DNA of 64,000 nucleotides, from NCBI GenBank assembly GCA_013416455.1, contig JACCES010000001.1, positions 372,001 through 436,000 on the forward strand, in the 5' to 3' direction. The position numbers and the translations under genes are program-made. The DNA is from Alcaligenaceae bacterium. GTDB lineage: Bacteria; Pseudomonadota; Gammaproteobacteria; Burkholderiales; Burkholderiaceae_B. Positions 26,918 through 36,231 of this stretch are shown here, piece after piece (positions within the stretch are counted from its first letter, which is position 1; every line of letters starts with the position of its first letter). The notes below the pieces were generated by a model, which was given only the letters and a program-made list of their open reading frames with translations, was not told the origin of the DNA and ran no database searches.

Positions 26918-27781
26918 TCACAAGGCGGCGATCGCCGCATCGTAGGCGGCTCTGAGGCGTGCATATACCGGGCCCGGCCTGCCGTCCGCCACGGGCCGGC
27001 CTTCGAAGCTGAGGATGGGCAGCACTTCCTTGGTGGCCGACGTGAGCATGAGCTCGTCGGCGGTTGCCACTTCTTCCCGGGTAATGGGCCGCGCCTGGAA
27101 GAGAATGCCGCAACCGCGGGCGAGTTCTTCCATCAGGCCGTAGCGTATGCCTTCCAGGATCAGGCTGCCGCGCGGCGGGGCCAGCAGGACGCCGCCCTTC
27201 ACCACCCAGATGTTCGCGGCGGCCCCTTCGGTAAGATGCCCGTCGCGGAACTGGATGGCCTCGTCCACGCCGGCCTCGACGGCCGCCTGGCGGGCCAGGA
27301 CATTGCCCAGCAGCGATATCGACTTGATGTCGCAGCGCAGCCACCGCTGATCGGGAATGGCGATGGCGCTGAGCCCCTGCTCGCGCAGGCCGGCACCGGG
27401 CCGCTTGAAGGGCGACACCATGCAGAACACCGTGGGCGTGATGCCTTGCGGAAACGCATGATCGCGCCTGGCGACACCGCGCGTGACCTGGATGTAGACC
27501 ACGCAGTCGCCCAGGCCCGACCTGGCGATGAGTTCGCGGACGATGCCTTCCCAGTCGGCCCGGCGCAGCCCGCAGACGATGCCGATGGCTGCCATGCTGC
27601 GCTCCAGCCGCGCCAGATGCTCGCCCATGCGAAAGGGCCTGCCTTCATAGGCCGGAACCACATCGTAGATACCATCCCCGAAGATGAAACCCCGGTCCAG
27701 TACCGGGACGCGGGCGTCGCCCAGCTTCAGGTATTCGCCATTCAGGTAAACAATGGCGTCGTGATCGACATCAGGAATCAT
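26918..27781 (-). CDS. dat: D-amino acid aminotransferase (class IV)
   Basis: A 287-residue fold-type IV PLP enzyme related to D-alanine aminotransferase: YLNGEYLKLGDARVPVLDRGFIFGDGIYDVV by landmarks VLDRGFIFGDG, YIQVTRGVARRDHAFP, the catalytic lysine in RCDIKSISLLGN, EAIQFRDGHLTEGAAANIWVV by landmark TEGAAAN. It would make D-alanine and D-glutamate for the wall. It lies 13 bases behind a DD-carboxypeptidase gene, which fits a cell-wall role. Confidence 0.93.
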   Translation of the reverse strand: MIPDVDHDAIVYLNGEYLKLGDARVPVLDRGFIFGDGIYDVVPAYEGRPFRMGEHLARLERSMAAIGIVCGLRRADWEGIVRELIARSGLGDCVVYIQVTRGVARRDHAFPQGITPTVFCMVSPFKRPGAGLREQGLSAIAIPDQRWLRCDIKSISLLGNVLARQAAVEAGVDEAIQFRDGHLTEGAAANIWVVKGGVLLAPPRGSLILEGIRYGLMEELARGCGILFQARPITREEVATADELMLTSATKEVLPILSFEGRPVADGRPGPVYARLRAAYDAAIAAL

Positions 27782-27794
27782 GGACGGTTCCGGC

Positions 27795-29027
27795 TCATTC
27801 GAACAACAGGCGGATCTTGTCGTAAATGCGGCCAAAGAAACCGGCCTGCGCCACATCGTCCAGCACATGCAGCGATTCGCGGCGCAGGACATGGCCATCC
27901 AGTGACAGCGAGACTTCGCCCACCTGGGCACCCTTCTTCAGCGGTGCGATCAGCGGCTGGCCGTACTGGGCCACCGGACGCACCTGGTCGGCCTTGCCGC
28001 GCGGCACGGTCACCCACACCGGCGTCTCGGAGCCCAGGCCCACGGTCTCGGCATCGCCCTCCCATACGCGGGCGGTGACCATGGCGCGCTCGTTGTCGTA
28101 CAGCTTGACGGTATCGAAGTTCTGGAAGCTCCAGTTCAGCAGCTTCAGGCTGTTCTCGGCCCGGGCCGAATCGCTCGCCGAGCCGACCAGCACGGTCAGC
28201 ACCCTGCGGCCTTCGCGCTGCGCCGTGGCGATCAGACAGTAGCCCGCCGACTTGGTATGGCCCGTCTTCAGGCCGTCGACCGTGGGATCGGCCCACAGCA
28301 GGCGATTGCGGTTGTTCTGCTTGATGTTGTTGTAGCTGTATTCCTTCTGGCTGTAGTAGTGCAGATACTGCGGAAAGCGGCTGATCAGGTTGGACGCCAG
28401 GGTGGCCAGGTCGCGCACGGTGGTCAGATGGTCGGGATGCGGCAGGCCGGGGGAATTGGTGAACACGGTGTCGTTCAGGCCCTGGCGCCCGGCCTCTTCG
28501 TTCATGAGCGCGACGAAGGCGGATTCGCTGCCGGCGATGGCCTCGGCCAGCGCCACGGTGGCGTCATTGCCCGACTGCACGATCAGGCCCTGCAGCAGAT
28601 CGTGGACGGACACCTGCGTATTGGGCTTGATGAACATGCGCGAACCTTCGGTGCGCCATGCGTTCTCGGAAACGTGGACGGTCTGTTCGAGCGTCAGGCG
28701 CTTGGCGTCCAGCGCCTCGAATACGAGATAGGCCGCCATGATCTTGGTCAGCGATGCCGGCTCTATCCTTTCGTCGAGGTTGTGGCCGGAAATGATCTGG
28801 CCGCTGTTCATGTCCAGGCTGAGCCAGGCGCGCGCGCCCAGCGCCGGCGCGGGCACGCTGGCCAGTTCGCCCACCGGCGAAACGGCCTGGGCCACGACCG
28901 CCCCCGGCGTGGTGACGGCCGGGGTGGCGTCCTCGGCATGCGCAAGCGTGGCCGAAGCCAGCGCTAGGCCGGCGGCAAGAGAGGAAATCGAATTTATGAA
29001 TATACGTGTGCGGGATGTCATCGGCAT
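27795..29027 (-). CDS. dacA: D-alanyl-D-alanine carboxypeptidase (PBP5/6 type)
   Basis: A 410-residue low-molecular-weight penicillin-binding protein. A signal peptide (cleavage near LAHAEDA) precedes the serine peptidase domain with the active-site motifs SLTK, SGN and KTGHT, then the PBP5-type beta-rich C-terminal domain, ending in an amphipathic helix (GRIYDKIRLLFE) that anchors it to the inner membrane. Pro/Ala/Val-rich residues follow the signal. Starts at 29027 and 29021 are both possible; I chose 29027. Confidence 0.95.
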   Translation of the reverse strand: MPMTSRTRIFINSISSLAAGLALASATLAHAEDATPAVTTPGAVVAQAVSPVGELASVPAPALGARAWLSLDMNSGQIISGHNLDERIEPASLTKIMAAYLVFEALDAKRLTLEQTVHVSENAWRTEGSRMFIKPNTQVSVHDLLQGLIVQSGNDATVALAEAIAGSESAFVALMNEEAGRQGLNDTVFTNSPGLPHPDHLTTVRDLATLASNLISRFPQYLHYYSQKEYSYNNIKQNNRNRLLWADPTVDGLKTGHTKSAGYCLIATAQREGRRVLTVLVGSASDSARAENSLKLLNWSFQNFDTVKLYDNERAMVTARVWEGDAETVGLGSETPVWVTVPRGKADQVRPVAQYGQPLIAPLKKGAQVGEVSLSLDGHVLRRESLHVLDDVAQAGFFGRIYDKIRLLFE

Positions 29028-29097
29028 GGATCGGTTCGTATCCGTCGGGGAAGGGACGAATGTGAAGACTGGGCCATTATGGCAGACGGTGTCGCCA

Positions 29098-29745
29098 TCA
29101 GGCCAGAGTACAAAGGCTTTGCCGCACCAGGCGCTTGAGCCCCGGCAGGCGACCATGGAAGAAATGCCCCGCATCGGGCATCACCACCATGGGCAGGCCG
29201 TGATTGCGCGCAAAGTCCATGGCTTCGGGCAGGGGTACGACATCATCGGCCTCGCCGTGGATCAGCACCGTGTCTTCGGGCACCTCCACTTCGCGGAAGC
29301 GGAAGCGGTCAACCGCGCTGCCCGCCAGCAGCAACAGATCGGGCGTGGTCTGCGACAGCGCCGCCAGCTCGGAATGCACCTGCGCCGCCACCGAAGTACC
29401 GAAGGAAAAACCCGCCAGCATCCACTGCCCGGACGCCAGATCGGGATACTGCGCCCCGAACTGCCCGACCAGGGCCAGCATGTCAGCGGTTTCCCCCCGC
29501 GCGCGATCGAATTCGCCGGCCGAGGCGCCGACCCCGCGGAAGTTCGGGCGCAGCGCCGCCAGGCCGTGTTCGACACAGGCGCGGGCAATCGTGGTCACCA
29601 CCTTGTTGTCGCGGGTTCCCCCATGCAGCGGATGCGGGTGCAGCACCAGGGCCCAGCCCCGGGCCTCGCCCATGGGGCGGTCGAAAGCGCATTCGATGGC
29701 ACCGGCTTCGCCGCGAAAAGTAAGGATTTCAGTGCGAACCTGCAT
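29098..29745 (-). CDS. Alpha/beta hydrolase (YdeN/COG2945-like)
   Basis: A 215-residue alpha/beta hydrolase: strand VLHPHPLHGGTRDNKVVTTIAR by landmark HPHPLHGGT, PNFRGVGASAGEFD, the nucleophile elbow AGFSFGTS, the acid in HGEADDVVP and the His of PDAGHFFHGRL. This is the COG2945 group of small hydrolases of unknown substrate. It is divergent from birA with a 28-base gap between starts. Confidence 0.88.
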   Translation of the reverse strand: MQVRTEILTFRGEAGAIECAFDRPMGEARGWALVLHPHPLHGGTRDNKVVTTIARACVEHGLAALRPNFRGVGASAGEFDRARGETADMLALVGQFGAQYPDLASGQWMLAGFSFGTSVAAQVHSELAALSQTTPDLLLLAGSAVDRFRFREVEVPEDTVLIHGEADDVVPLPEAMDFARNHGLPMVVMPDAGHFFHGRLPGLKRLVRQSLCTLA

Positions 29746-29773
29746 GTTTCCAAATGAGTTATAACGGCAACCA

Positions 29774-30667
29774 ATGCATTTTACGCCACGCGATCCCCAC
29801 GACATGTCATCCGTCCCCCAACTGCCGCTGCCCATGCCCGAAGACATGCAGTCCCTGCTCCAGCGGAGGCTGCCGGAATTCCGCCGGGTCGAGTGGGTGG
29901 GCCGCACCACCTCGACCAACGCCGACCTGCTCGAACGCGCCCGCAGGGAATCGGGAGTCCTGGCGCGTCCCTGGCTGCTGGGCGCCCACCTCCAGGAACG
30001 CGGCCGCGGCCGCTCGGGCCGAAGCTGGCAGAACCGCACGGGCGCCAACCTGATGTTTTCCTGCGCCTTCGACGTTTTCCTGCCGCCGACCTCGCTGCCG
30101 ACCCTCTCGCCCTATCTGGGCGTCGTGGCGTGCGAGGCCCTGCGCGGGGTGCTGGCCTCATCCAGCCGGCCCCTGCTCACCATGAAGTGGCCCAACGACA
30201 TCCAGTGGCGCTTCGCCAAGCTGGCCGGCCTGCTGGTGGAAGCCACCCGGGCGGGCACCGCAAGGCAGACCGCCGATCACTACGTGGCCATCGCCGGCAT
30301 CGGCATCAACCTGGACGATGCCCGCGCACTCAGCACCTCGCTGAACCGGCAGATCGCCGACTGGTCGGAAGTTTCCCGGGCGGACGGCGCGGCCTCGCGG
30401 CTGCGTCCCGAGCAGATGGTGATGCGCATCGCCCGCGCCTGGTATGAAAACCTGGCCGAAATCAGCTCGCGCGGCTTCGAAGACCTGCCCGCCCGGTACG
30501 CGCAGGTCGACAGCCTGGTGGGGCAGAAGGTGGACATCCTCGACAATGGGCGCATCATACGCACGGGCATTGCCATCGGCGTCAACGGCTCCGGCCAGCT
30601 CCTGCTGCGCGACACGGCGGGCGAACATGCCATATCCGTGGGCGAAGTCTCGGCCCGGGCATCATGA
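29774..30667 (+). CDS. birA: Biotin--[acetyl-CoA-carboxylase] ligase
   Basis: A 297-residue biotin protein ligase that attaches biotin to acetyl-CoA carboxylase. It shows TTSTNADLLERA, the biotinyl-AMP loop QERGRGRSGRSW, LTMKWPNDIQWRFAKLAGLL by landmark KWPNDI, AIAGIGINLDD and a C-terminal SH3-like domain. There is no N-terminal DNA-binding domain, so it is not a repressor. The ATG at 29774 has a poor ribosome site; 29804 is an alternative. Its end overlaps coaX by 4 bases. Confidence 0.93.
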   Translation: MHFTPRDPHDMSSVPQLPLPMPEDMQSLLQRRLPEFRRVEWVGRTTSTNADLLERARRESGVLARPWLLGAHLQERGRGRSGRSWQNRTGANLMFSCAFDVFLPPTSLPTLSPYLGVVACEALRGVLASSSRPLLTMKWPNDIQWRFAKLAGLLVEATRAGTARQTADHYVAIAGIGINLDDARALSTSLNRQIADWSEVSRADGAASRLRPEQMVMRIARAWYENLAEISSRGFEDLPARYAQVDSLVGQKVDILDNGRIIRTGIAIGVNGSGQLLLRDTAGEHAISVGEVSARAS

Positions 30668-31500
30668 ACGGCACCGGCATGATCCTGCTTATCGACGCCG
30701 GCAACACCCGCGTCAAGTTCGGCTGGCTCGAACCCGGGGGCATGCGGCGCGAGCCCGCGCCGCTGGCGCTGGCCCATGCCGAGCTCGATGGGCTGGCCGC
30801 ATGGCTGGCGGCGCTTCCTGCCCGCCCCTCGGGCGCTCTGGGGGCGAGCGTCGCCGGTGCCGCCATGACGGCCGCGCTCGATGCGCTCATCGAACGGCAC
30901 TGCCGCCTGCCCGTGCGGTGGCAGCACAGCACCGCCAGCGCCGGCGGGGTGCTGAACCTCTATGAAAACCCGGCCAGCCTCGGCACCGATCGCTGGATCT
31001 CGCTGATCGGCCTGGCCGCGCGCACACCGGCCGCCGCGCTGCTGGCCAGCTTCGGCACGGCGACGACCGTCGATACACTGGGGCCATCCCGCGAACGGGA
31101 AGGTGAAGGGGCGCCGGCCGGTCGCCGCTTCGAAGGCGGCCTGATCCTGCCCGGCCCCGAGCTGATGCGCCGCGCCCTGGCCAACGGCACCGCGGGCCTG
31201 CCCTATGCCGAGGGCGACAGCACCGGTTTCCCGCGCAATACGCACGCCGCCATCAGCAGCGGCATCGCGGCGGCGCAGGCCGGAGCCGTCCTGCGGCAAT
31301 GGCGGTCCGCCATCGAAACCCTGGGCGAAGCGCCCGAGCTGTACTGCACCGGCGGGGGCTGGCCGCTGGTGGCCGGGGAGCTCGCGGCGGTGCTGGCGCG
31401 CCATCAGGCCGACCTGGGGCTGCCGGCGCAAGCCCCGCGCTGGCTGGACGCCCCCGTGCTCGATGGCCTGGCCAGCCTGGCGGCCGCCGCAACGGCATGA
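30664..31500 (+). CDS. coaX: Type III pantothenate kinase (Baf-like)
   Basis: CoaX phosphorylates pantothenate in coenzyme A synthesis and is the Bordetella Bvg accessory factor (Baf). In 278 residues it has LLIDAGNTRVKFGW (phosphate loop), LGTDRWISLIGLAAR, FGTATTVDTLGP and GGLILPGPELMRRALANGTAGLP by landmark LPGPELM, ending CTGGGWPLVAGEL. It overlaps birA (ATGA), as in other Burkholderiales. Confidence 0.93.
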   Translation: MNGTGMILLIDAGNTRVKFGWLEPGGMRREPAPLALAHAELDGLAAWLAALPARPSGALGASVAGAAMTAALDALIERHCRLPVRWQHSTASAGGVLNLYENPASLGTDRWISLIGLAARTPAAALLASFGTATTVDTLGPSREREGEGAPAGRRFEGGLILPGPELMRRALANGTAGLPYAEGDSTGFPRNTHAAISSGIAAAQAGAVLRQWRSAIETLGEAPELYCTGGGWPLVAGELAAVLARHQADLGLPAQAPRWLDAPVLDGLASLAAAATA

Positions 31501-31534
31501 ATGCCGCCCGCCGGCGCTCGCCCCTTCCCGAACG

Positions 31535-31717
31535 TCAGTTCAGCGTGCGCACCGGGGTGGCCAGGCGCGCCTCGCCGAACTCGACAATATGCTGGTTGCG
31601 CTCGGAAAGCATCCGCGGCGTGCGGCCTTCTTCGCTGGGTGGCGGCCCCATGAAGCCCTGCCCATAGCCCAGCACGGCCACATTGGCCAACAGCACCAGA
31701 AGAAACAGAAAACGCAT
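31535..31717 (-). CDS. Small exported protein, possible remnant of a SPOR-domain protein
   Basis: A 60-residue frame begins with a hydrophobic segment (RFLFLLVLLANVAVLGYGQGF) shown here only by its first residues RFLFLLVLLANVAVLG, then GPPPSEEGR, SERNQHIVEFGEA and a short end. Relatives at this place behind coaX carry the same start followed by a SPOR peptidoglycan-binding domain, from memory; here nothing follows, so it may be truncated. Starts at 31717, 31729 and 31768 are in frame. It is convergent with coaX. Confidence 0.5.
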   Translation of the reverse strand: MRFLFLLVLLANVAVLGYGQGFMGPPPSEEGRTPRMLSERNQHIVEFGEARLATPVRTLN

Positions 31718-31864
31718 GATCGCTGCCATAGACGATGTTTCCGTGCAGTGTAATGCAGATGGCGGCAATGTCCGCCGGCCGGTGATTTGCTACAGTAGGC
31801 GGCAATGGCATGACGTTTGCCGCAGCACGCCGCGGCAACAACCCATCCACCCACTCTCCGACAA

Positions 31865-32701
31865 ATGAAACCCATACGCAAAGCTGTCTTTCCCGTTGCG
31901 GGCCTGGGAACCCGGTTCCTGCCAGCCACCAAGGCCATGCCCAAGGAAATGCTTCCTATCGTCGACAAGCCGCTGATCCAGTACGCTGTCGAAGAAGCCG
32001 TGGCGGCGGGCATCACCGACCTGATCTTCATCACCGGGCGCAACAAACGGGCGATCGAGGATCACTTCGATTCCATTCCCGAACTCGAAGCCGAACTGGA
32101 AGCCAAGAACAAGATCGCCCTGCTGGAAATCGTGCGCAATGTACTGCCGCCGCAGGTCAATTGCATCTACACGCGGCAGCCGGCGCCACTGGGGCTGGGG
32201 CATGCGGTGCTGTGCGCCGCCCCCATCGTCGGCAACGAGCCGTTTGCCGTATTGCTGGCCGACGACCTGATCGATTCACGGACTTCGGTCACCCAGCAGC
32301 TGGTGGAAGCCGCCCATGAACACAATGGCAGCGTACTGGCGATCCAGAAAATCGCCCCGGAACATTCCGACCGCTACGGCATCATTGCCGGCGACGCAGT
32401 GAACGACAAAACCACGCGTGTGAAAGGCATGGTGGAAAAGCCTGCGCCCGCCCAGGCGCCTTCTGATCTGGCGGTGGTGGGCCGCTACATCCTCGAACCC
32501 GAAATCTTCGAGCATCTGCGCAGGACGCAGGCCGGTGTGGGCGGCGAAATCCAGCTTACCGACGGCATCGCCAGCCTGATGCAGACCCGCGGCGTCTACG
32601 GGCTGCAGTACGAGGGCGTGCGCTATGACTGCGGCAGCAAGGAAGGCTTTTTCCGCGCCACCCTGGAACTCGGCCAGAAATACCACGGCCTGGAACCTTG
32701 A
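31865..32701 (+). CDS. galU: UTP--glucose-1-phosphate uridylyltransferase
   Basis: GalU makes UDP-glucose for envelope sugars and glucans. The 278-residue protein has [26 protein letters not shown] by landmark [63 protein letters not shown] and YDCGSKEGF. It is full length. It is convergent with waaA (19-base gap). Confidence 0.97.
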   Translation: MKPIRKAVFPVAGLGTRFLPATKAMPKEMLPIVDKPLIQYAVEEAVAAGITDLIFITGRNKRAIEDHFDSIPELEAELEAKNKIALLEIVRNVLPPQVNCIYTRQPAPLGLGHAVLCAAPIVGNEPFAVLLADDLIDSRTSVTQQLVEAAHEHNGSVLAIQKIAPEHSDRYGIIAGDAVNDKTTRVKGMVEKPAPAQAPSDLAVVGRYILEPEIFEHLRRTQAGVGGEIQLTDGIASLMQTRGVYGLQYEGVRYDCGSKEGFFRATLELGQKYHGLEP

Positions 32702-32720
32702 TCACAAAGCCGGTGCAACC

Positions 32721-34070
32721 TCACGACGGCCGCCGCACGCCCCGCTCATTCGCGCGTACCGCCCGGTAGCCGTCCATGACGCGCTGAACGGCGCCGGCAT
32801 GCTTGCGCACCCAGTCTTCGCCCGCTACGCCCATGCGCGTAAGGCGGCGCGGGTCTTCCAGCAGCTGCAGGGCCAACTGCAGGGCTGAATCGGCGTCCGG
32901 CGCGCGCAAGGCCGCCCCTTCATGGACGGCATCGCTGACGGCCTGCTCGAAATTGCGCGTATGCGGCCCGACGATGACAGGCACGCCCACCGCGCAGGCC
33001 TCGATGAGATTCTGGCCGCCGTGGGGCGCAAAGCTGCCGGCAATGATGGCCACCTGACTGGAGGCATAATGGCGCACCATCTCGCCCACCGTGTCGCCCA
33101 GCATGACCGAGGCATCGCGGGCCGCCCGCACGGCGCTGGCGCTGCAGTCCCCCGCCCTGACGATCTCGGATCGCCGGACGAAGGGCAGGCCCGATGCCGT
33201 CAACAGTTGCGCGGCCGTTTCGAAACGCTGCGGATGGCGCGGCACCAGCCTGAACACAATGGAATCCGCCAGTTCGCGGCCCTGAGTGCGCGCCCGCTTG
33301 ATCTGCCTTTGAATGGCCTGGATGAACATTTCATCCTCGCCCTCGCGCGTGCTCGCAATCGTGATGATGCTGCGATCCAGCGCCGCGGCGAATTCCCGCC
33401 CTTTCGCGATCTGCTCCGCGGAGACGCTGACGTCGAACTTGAAATTCCCCGAGACGTTCACGGCCGGGGCGCCGGCCTGCTCCAGGCGCTGCGCATCCTG
33501 CAAGGTCTGTGCATACACCGCCGCAAAGCTGGAATAGGCTTCCTGCATGACATTGCCCGCGCGCAGCACGGTGCGCAACGCCTGATCCGAAAACCGGGCG
33601 CTGGCCAGGATCATGGGAAGTTTGCGCCGGCGGGCCATGGCCAGCAGGTTGGGCCAGACCTCGCGCTCGATCAGGATACCGGCTACCGGCCGGTAGCAAT
33701 CCAGGAATCGGGCGGTCGCGCCCGGGAAATCATAGGGCAGCCATTGCTGCGCCAGCCGCCCTTCGGCGATTTCGCCGGCGAAGGCCCGGGCGCCTTCATC
33801 GCGGCCGGTCACGGTCAGGTGGGTCAGCAGCACGGTATCGCCGCCATCGAGCAGCGCACGGATCAGGGGCTGGGCGGCGCGGGTCTCGCCCAGGCTGACA
33901 GCGTGCACCCACACCGGCCCGCGCAACGGCGAAGCCTCTGGATAACGGCCGAAACGCTCCCCCGACATCACCCCCCAGCACCCGCCCGCGCGGCGCGCTC
34001 GCGCGGCCATCCATCCCAATAGAAAGGGAGACAGGCAACGCAGCAGCGAGGTATATGCAATTCTGTTCAA
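32721..34070 (-). CDS. waaA: 3-deoxy-D-manno-octulosonic acid (Kdo) transferase
   Basis: WaaA transfers Kdo from CMP-Kdo to lipid A. The 449-residue protein has an N-terminal membrane anchor, VWVHAVSLGETRAAQPLI, the WLPYDFPGA and REVWPN landmarks with the catalytic region, SGNFKFDV, RHPQRFE, DTVGEMVRHYA and GSFAPHGGQNLIEACAVGVPVI by landmark PHGGQNLIEA. waaC lies 110 bases downstream on the same strand... read in transcription order waaC is first, then waaA. Confidence 0.95.
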   Translation of the reverse strand: MNRIAYTSLLRCLSPFLLGWMAARARRAGGCWGVMSGERFGRYPEASPLRGPVWVHAVSLGETRAAQPLIRALLDGGDTVLLTHLTVTGRDEGARAFAGEIAEGRLAQQWLPYDFPGATARFLDCYRPVAGILIEREVWPNLLAMARRRKLPMILASARFSDQALRTVLRAGNVMQEAYSSFAAVYAQTLQDAQRLEQAGAPAVNVSGNFKFDVSVSAEQIAKGREFAAALDRSIITIASTREGEDEMFIQAIQRQIKRARTQGRELADSIVFRLVPRHPQRFETAAQLLTASGLPFVRRSEIVRAGDCSASAVRAARDASVMLGDTVGEMVRHYASSQVAIIAGSFAPHGGQNLIEACAVGVPVIVGPHTRNFEQAVSDAVHEGAALRAPDADSALQLALQLLEDPRRLTRMGVAGEDWVRKHAGAVQRVMDGYRAVRANERGVRRPS

Positions 34071-34180
34071 AACATGCCCATGTCGGCCTGAGCCGATACA
34101 AGGTAAGGGTTATTCACCCCGGGATTCTACGGCCCGCCACGGTGGTGCGCACCCTTCCCACCCGGCCGGCGGGACCGGCA

Positions 34181-35191
34181 TCAGCCCGGCACCGGATCAG
34201 AATCATCGACGCCCGCCAGAGGATGCGCCTGCCGCGCATCGAAGGACAGGGCCTGTTCGACGGCACTGAGCACGGTTTCCGCGGAAGGCTCGGAACCCCG
34301 CTCGCCCAGGCTGGCCGTGTAGGACGACCCCTGCAGCGGGGTACGCACGGGCGTAGATGCTTTGTAGATACCTATCGTGGGCCGGCCCAGGCCGGCGGAC
34401 AAATGCGTGAGCCCGCTGTCCAGGCCCACCATGATACGCGCCGATGCCAGCACGCGCGCCACGTCTTCCAGCGTCATGCGCGGCAGCACCTCGGCGCCCT
34501 TGCGCCCGTCGATCAATTCCCCGGCCCGCCGCGCCTCGCGCTCATTGCCGGCCAGCAGGCGCAAGGCCAGGCCGTGCTCTTGAAGATGATCGAACACCAT
34601 GTGCCAATGGCCGGCCGGCCACAGCTTGTCGTCGCGGCTGGCGGAAGGCATGACCACGGCACAGGATCCGACCTGCGCCCCGGACGTGAAGCGCCCCAGG
34701 CCGAAGTCGGGTTCGCCTTCATACTGATAGCCGAAGACGGAAGCGGCCAGCGTGCGCTGGCGCGTGACGGCCGGCTGCCAGAACTCGACGGTATGCCGCA
34801 CATCGTAGAAAAATGACGCCAGCGGCTCGCGCGCAGAACGGCGGTCCAGGCCATGGCGCTCGCCGTGGGTCTGGCGCACCAGCCAGACGGATTTCATCAA
34901 TGCCTGCATGTCGAGCACGATGTCGTAGCGGCGCGCATCGAGATCGCGGCGCAGGGCGGCCCTTTCGGCGCGAGTCTGGGGGGCCCACCAGCTTTTGCGC
35001 CAGCGGCGATGGGCAACGGGAATCACCTCGTGGACGGCCGGGTGCCACGAGGGAACTTCCGCAAAGCCCTCTTCGACGACCCAGTCGATGCGGGCGCCGG
35101 GCACATGGCGGGCAATGTCGCTGATGGCCGGCAGCATGTGGACCAGATCACCGAGGGAGGAGGTACGGACGATCAGGATTCTCTTCGTCAT
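34181..35191 (-). CDS. waaC: LPS heptosyltransferase I
   Basis: WaaC adds the first heptose to Kdo2-lipid A. The 336-residue GT9 enzyme begins KRILIVRTSSLGDLVHMLPA (landmark RTSSLGDLVH), followed by DWVVEEGFAEVP, HRRWRKSWWA, VLDMQALMKS, the donor-site VMPSASRDDKLWP and VGLDSGLTHLSAGLGRP. The ATG at 35191 begins the conserved part; the upstream frame to 35302 is noise. It is transcribed toward waaA. Confidence 0.95.
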   Translation of the reverse strand: MTKRILIVRTSSLGDLVHMLPAISDIARHVPGARIDWVVEEGFAEVPSWHPAVHEVIPVAHRRWRKSWWAPQTRAERAALRRDLDARRYDIVLDMQALMKSVWLVRQTHGERHGLDRRSAREPLASFFYDVRHTVEFWQPAVTRQRTLAASVFGYQYEGEPDFGLGRFTSGAQVGSCAVVMPSASRDDKLWPAGHWHMVFDHLQEHGLALRLLAGNEREARRAGELIDGRKGAEVLPRMTLEDVARVLASARIMVGLDSGLTHLSAGLGRPTIGIYKASTPVRTPLQGSSYTASLGERGSEPSAETVLSAVEQALSFDARQAHPLAGVDDSDPVPG

Positions 35192-35249
35192 TGCGCGATT
35201 ATAAAGAGAGCGGAACGCCGGCCCAAGAGCGGCGCGCTGTGGCGCGCGG

Positions 35250-36188
35250 TCAGGCCCGCGCCCTGTGCCATTCCCAGACAGCCAGGCTGGCGCCGCTGCC
35301 ACAGATCACGGCGATGCCCAGCCAGCTGAAAGCATCGGGGAACTGACCCCAGATCAGCCAGCCCAGCGTGGCCGCCGCGATGATCTGCAGATAGATGAAC
35401 GGAGCCAGCAGCGAGGCCGGCGCGCAGCGGAATGCGCGTATCTGGAGCAAATGCCCCAATGCCCCGAAGAAACCGGTGCCGATCAGCACAAGCCAATCCA
35501 AGGCCCCCAGGCCTCGCAGAACGGGTATGGCCTGCGGCAGCACGAAGGGCATGGCTACGCTGAGCACCACGGCTCCCACGCCGCCCGTCCAGATCAGCGT
35601 GGTGTAAGGATCATCCACGGCGACATAGCGCGTCGCCAAATGCTGCGCGGCGAAGAGACAGGCTGTGCCCAGGCCCCAGGCCACACCCACGGGATGCAGG
35701 CCCGCCTCGGGGCGGATCACGATCAGCACCCCAATGAATGCGATACCCGCCGCCACCCACCTGGACAGGCGCGCCGGCTCCTTCAGCACCCAGGGCGCCA
35801 GCGCCATCATGATGAGCGGCGCCAGGAAATTGATGGCGGTGGCCTCGGCCTGCGGCAAGTAGCTCAGGGCCTTGAACAGGCCCGCGGTAGCCACCAGCAT
35901 GATAAGGCCTCGCAACAACTGGGCTCCCGGCCTGATGCTTTGGAATGCACGCAAGCCGCGCAGCGGCAGAATGAAGCTCAGGACCAGCAGCAGGTGTACG
36001 GCATAACGCACCCAGCAAAGCACCCACAGCGACACGCCGGCGGCCATGACCCATTTGCCGCTGGCGTCCAGGCCCGACAGGGCCCAGGTCGAGAGAATGA
36101 GGGTCGTGATGCCGGCGATCGGCCGCACCCCTAGTGCGGCCAGCGTGCGCGGTTGCGGACCTGATGAGGCCTGGCTGATGCGTGACAT
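35250..36188 (-). CDS. EamA/DMT-family transporter
   Basis: A 312-residue membrane protein with ten predicted helices in two EamA repeats (drug/metabolite transporter superfamily). Landmarks are FKALSYLPQAEATAINFLAPL (end of repeat 1, by PQAEATAINF), WVLKEPARLSRW and the second repeat QIRAFRCAPASLLAPFIYLQI by APASLLAPF. The substrate cannot be told. Start chosen at 36188 just before the first conserved region. Confidence 0.87.
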   Translation of the reverse strand: MSRISQASSGPQPRTLAALGVRPIAGITTLILSTWALSGLDASGKWVMAAGVSLWVLCWVRYAVHLLLVLSFILPLRGLRAFQSIRPGAQLLRGLIMLVATAGLFKALSYLPQAEATAINFLAPLIMMALAPWVLKEPARLSRWVAAGIAFIGVLIVIRPEAGLHPVGVAWGLGTACLFAAQHLATRYVAVDDPYTTLIWTGGVGAVVLSVAMPFVLPQAIPVLRGLGALDWLVLIGTGFFGALGHLLQIRAFRCAPASLLAPFIYLQIIAAATLGWLIWGQFPDAFSWLGIAVICGSGASLAVWEWHRARA

Positions 36189-36231
36189 CGGAATGGGCGA
36201 AGGGTCGTGAAGGGCGCGCGCCGGCGCGGGC

